Positions 5,220-5,854 of a stretch of DNA of 5,854 nucleotides are shown piece after piece. The DNA is from Bacillota bacterium. GTDB taxonomy: Bacteria > Bacillota > Clostridia > Christensenellales > CAG-138. The number at the start of each line of letters is the position of its first letter. Position 1 is the first letter of the stretch. The notes beneath the pieces were generated by a model. That model did not search any database. It saw only the letters and a program-made list of their open reading frames with translations, and was not told the origin of the DNA. Location: NCBI GenBank assembly GCA_023396535.1, contig JAEWWD010000085.1, positions 1 through 5,854 on the forward strand, written 5' to 3'. The position numbers and the translations under genes are program-made.

Positions 5220-5854
5220 AGATGGGGTTCTCTTCGGCTGCGATCACGCCGCCGATACCCTGCTCCATGGCAGGCTATGGAGTTGCCCGCGAGGCACAGG
5301 GCGTGCATGACGAGCTCTATGCAAGGGCGCTGGCGTTTCAGGAGGCCGGCCGGCCGGCCGTTGTACTGCTTGCGCTCGACGTGCTCAACCTCGACGAAGT
5401 TTGTATGCGCGCGCTCACCGAGAAGCTTGAGCCGATCGGCGTTTCAAGGGAGCAGCTCCTCGTTTGCTGCATTCACACGCACGCGGCGTTCGGCGGCATA
5501 TTCGATATGGAACGCGGCATCAACCCCGCGATGACCGATCTCCTGGGCCACGCAAGGCCGGATCTGGTGGAACTGCTCGTAGCGCAAAGCGTTTTGGCAG
5601 TGACTTGTGCACTTTCCGACATGGCCGAGACATCCGTGGCGATGAACAAAGGCGTCATGGGCGGGAAACTTGCCACCAATCGCCATGCGCCCGAGCTTAT
5701 AAGCGATCAGGAACTATTCCTGTTGGAATTTTTGCGCGCAGACGGGAAAAAGGTGCTGCTCTACAACCTGTGCTGCCATCCCACCGTACTCAGCGCCCAA
5801 AATAGGCTGCTCAGCGCAGACTTTACGGGCGCAGTGGCTGCACGGTTGCAGAAC
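5216..5854 (+). CDS. Neutral/alkaline ceramidase-like hydrolase, N-terminal domain (3' partial)
   Basis: The first 213 residues of a protein that runs off the right edge, with no stop in frame. The sequence resembles the N-terminal domain of neutral/alkaline non-lysosomal ceramidases, zinc amidases that cleave the N-acyl bond of ceramide. Seen: SAAITPPIPCSMAGYG at 7-22 (family '..ITP....M.GY'); GVHDELYARALAF at 29-41; VVLLALDVLNLD at 49-60 (family '.s.D'); the H.H pair in IHTHAAFGG (His87, His89); CCHPT with His188; and SADFTG at 200-205. The H.H and HP histidines are in the places expected for zinc ligands, but the remaining ligands and the nucleophile region lie beyond the window. The protein starts directly in the fold with no signal peptide, unlike secreted ceramidases, so it is probably cytosolic and its substrate is probably not ceramide. 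It overlaps nagA by 4 nt and is surely co-expressed. A 16-bp GGCC repeat lies at codons 43-48. Family resemblance is fairly sure; activity is not. Confidence 0.82.
   Translation, partial: MKMGFSSAAITPPIPCSMAGYGVAREAQGVHDELYARALAFQEAGRPAVVLLALDVLNLDEVCMRALTEKLEPIGVSREQLLVCCIHTHAAFGGIFDMERGINPAMTDLLGHARPDLVELLVAQSVLAVTCALSDMAETSVAMNKGVMGGKLATNRHAPELISDQELFLLEFLRADGKKVLLYNLCCHPTVLSAQNRLLSADFTGAVAARLQN
5344..5359 (+). repeat. Four tandem GGCC units within the ceramidase-like gene
   Basis: GGCC is repeated four times without interruption, encoding part of E-A-G-R-P-A-V around residues 43-49. The tract is self-complementary on both strands. Because the unit is 4 bp, gain or loss of one copy would shift the reading frame early in the gene. 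Confidence 0.9.

Noticed and set aside
5277..5534. An alternative + strand open frame inside the ceramidase-like gene
   Set aside because: Its product is rich in Arg and Ser with no motif, whereas the frame starting at 5216 has the family motifs, a good ribosome binding site and the ATGA overlap.

Overview
The window is a piece of one sugar-uptake and amino-sugar catabolic operon. Eight genes lie head to tail on the + strand with almost no space between them. The first and last are cut by the window edges. The sequence looks like a bacterial chromosome of roughly mid-50s GC (estimated by eye), with strong AGGAGG-type ribosome binding sites and a mannose-family phosphotransferase system (PTS) with separate EIIA and EIIB proteins. 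That combination suits a gut-type Gram-positive anaerobe (Clostridia such as Christensenellales, or less likely Coriobacteriia). The taxonomy is inference, because the window holds no rRNA or other marker.

Layout. 1-2361: the four subunits of a mannose-family (XYZ/Man) PTS in the order EIIC (5' truncated), EIID, EIIA, EIIB. The catalytic histidines of EIIA (His9) and EIIB (His13) are present. 2362-2447: the only real gap, 86 bp, holding a perfect 15-bp inverted repeat with a 4-nt loop and no T-tract, then a strong ribosome binding site. 2448-3068: an unrecognised small membrane protein with two N-terminal membrane helices and a cytosolic domain. 3075-4061: a Gfo/Idh/MocA-family NAD(P)-dependent oxidoreductase. 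4086-5219: NagA-type N-acetylhexosamine-6-phosphate deacetylase with its metal and catalytic residues intact. 5216-5854: the first 213 residues of a protein resembling the N-terminal domain of neutral/alkaline ceramidases, overlapping nagA by 4 nt (ATGA) and lacking a signal peptide.

How it may work together (inference). The PTS imports a sugar and phosphorylates it on entry. NagA implies that an N-acetylated hexosamine 6-phosphate (GlcNAc-6-P or GalNAc-6-P) is produced inside the cell. The oxidoreductase may oxidise or epimerise a sugar ring, or cleave a glycoside by an NAD-dependent route. The ceramidase-like protein, apparently cytosolic, could hydrolyse an amide or other bond in a related intermediate. 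No deaminase/isomerase (NagB or AgaS type), regulator, EI or HPr lies inside the window, so the substrate cannot be fixed. The least ordinary points are the leaderless ceramidase-like protein in an amino-sugar PTS operon, the unrecognised membrane protein, and the long non-terminator hairpin separating transport from catabolic genes. No tRNA, rRNA, CRISPR array, insertion sequence or intrinsic terminator was seen, and no gene appears broken.
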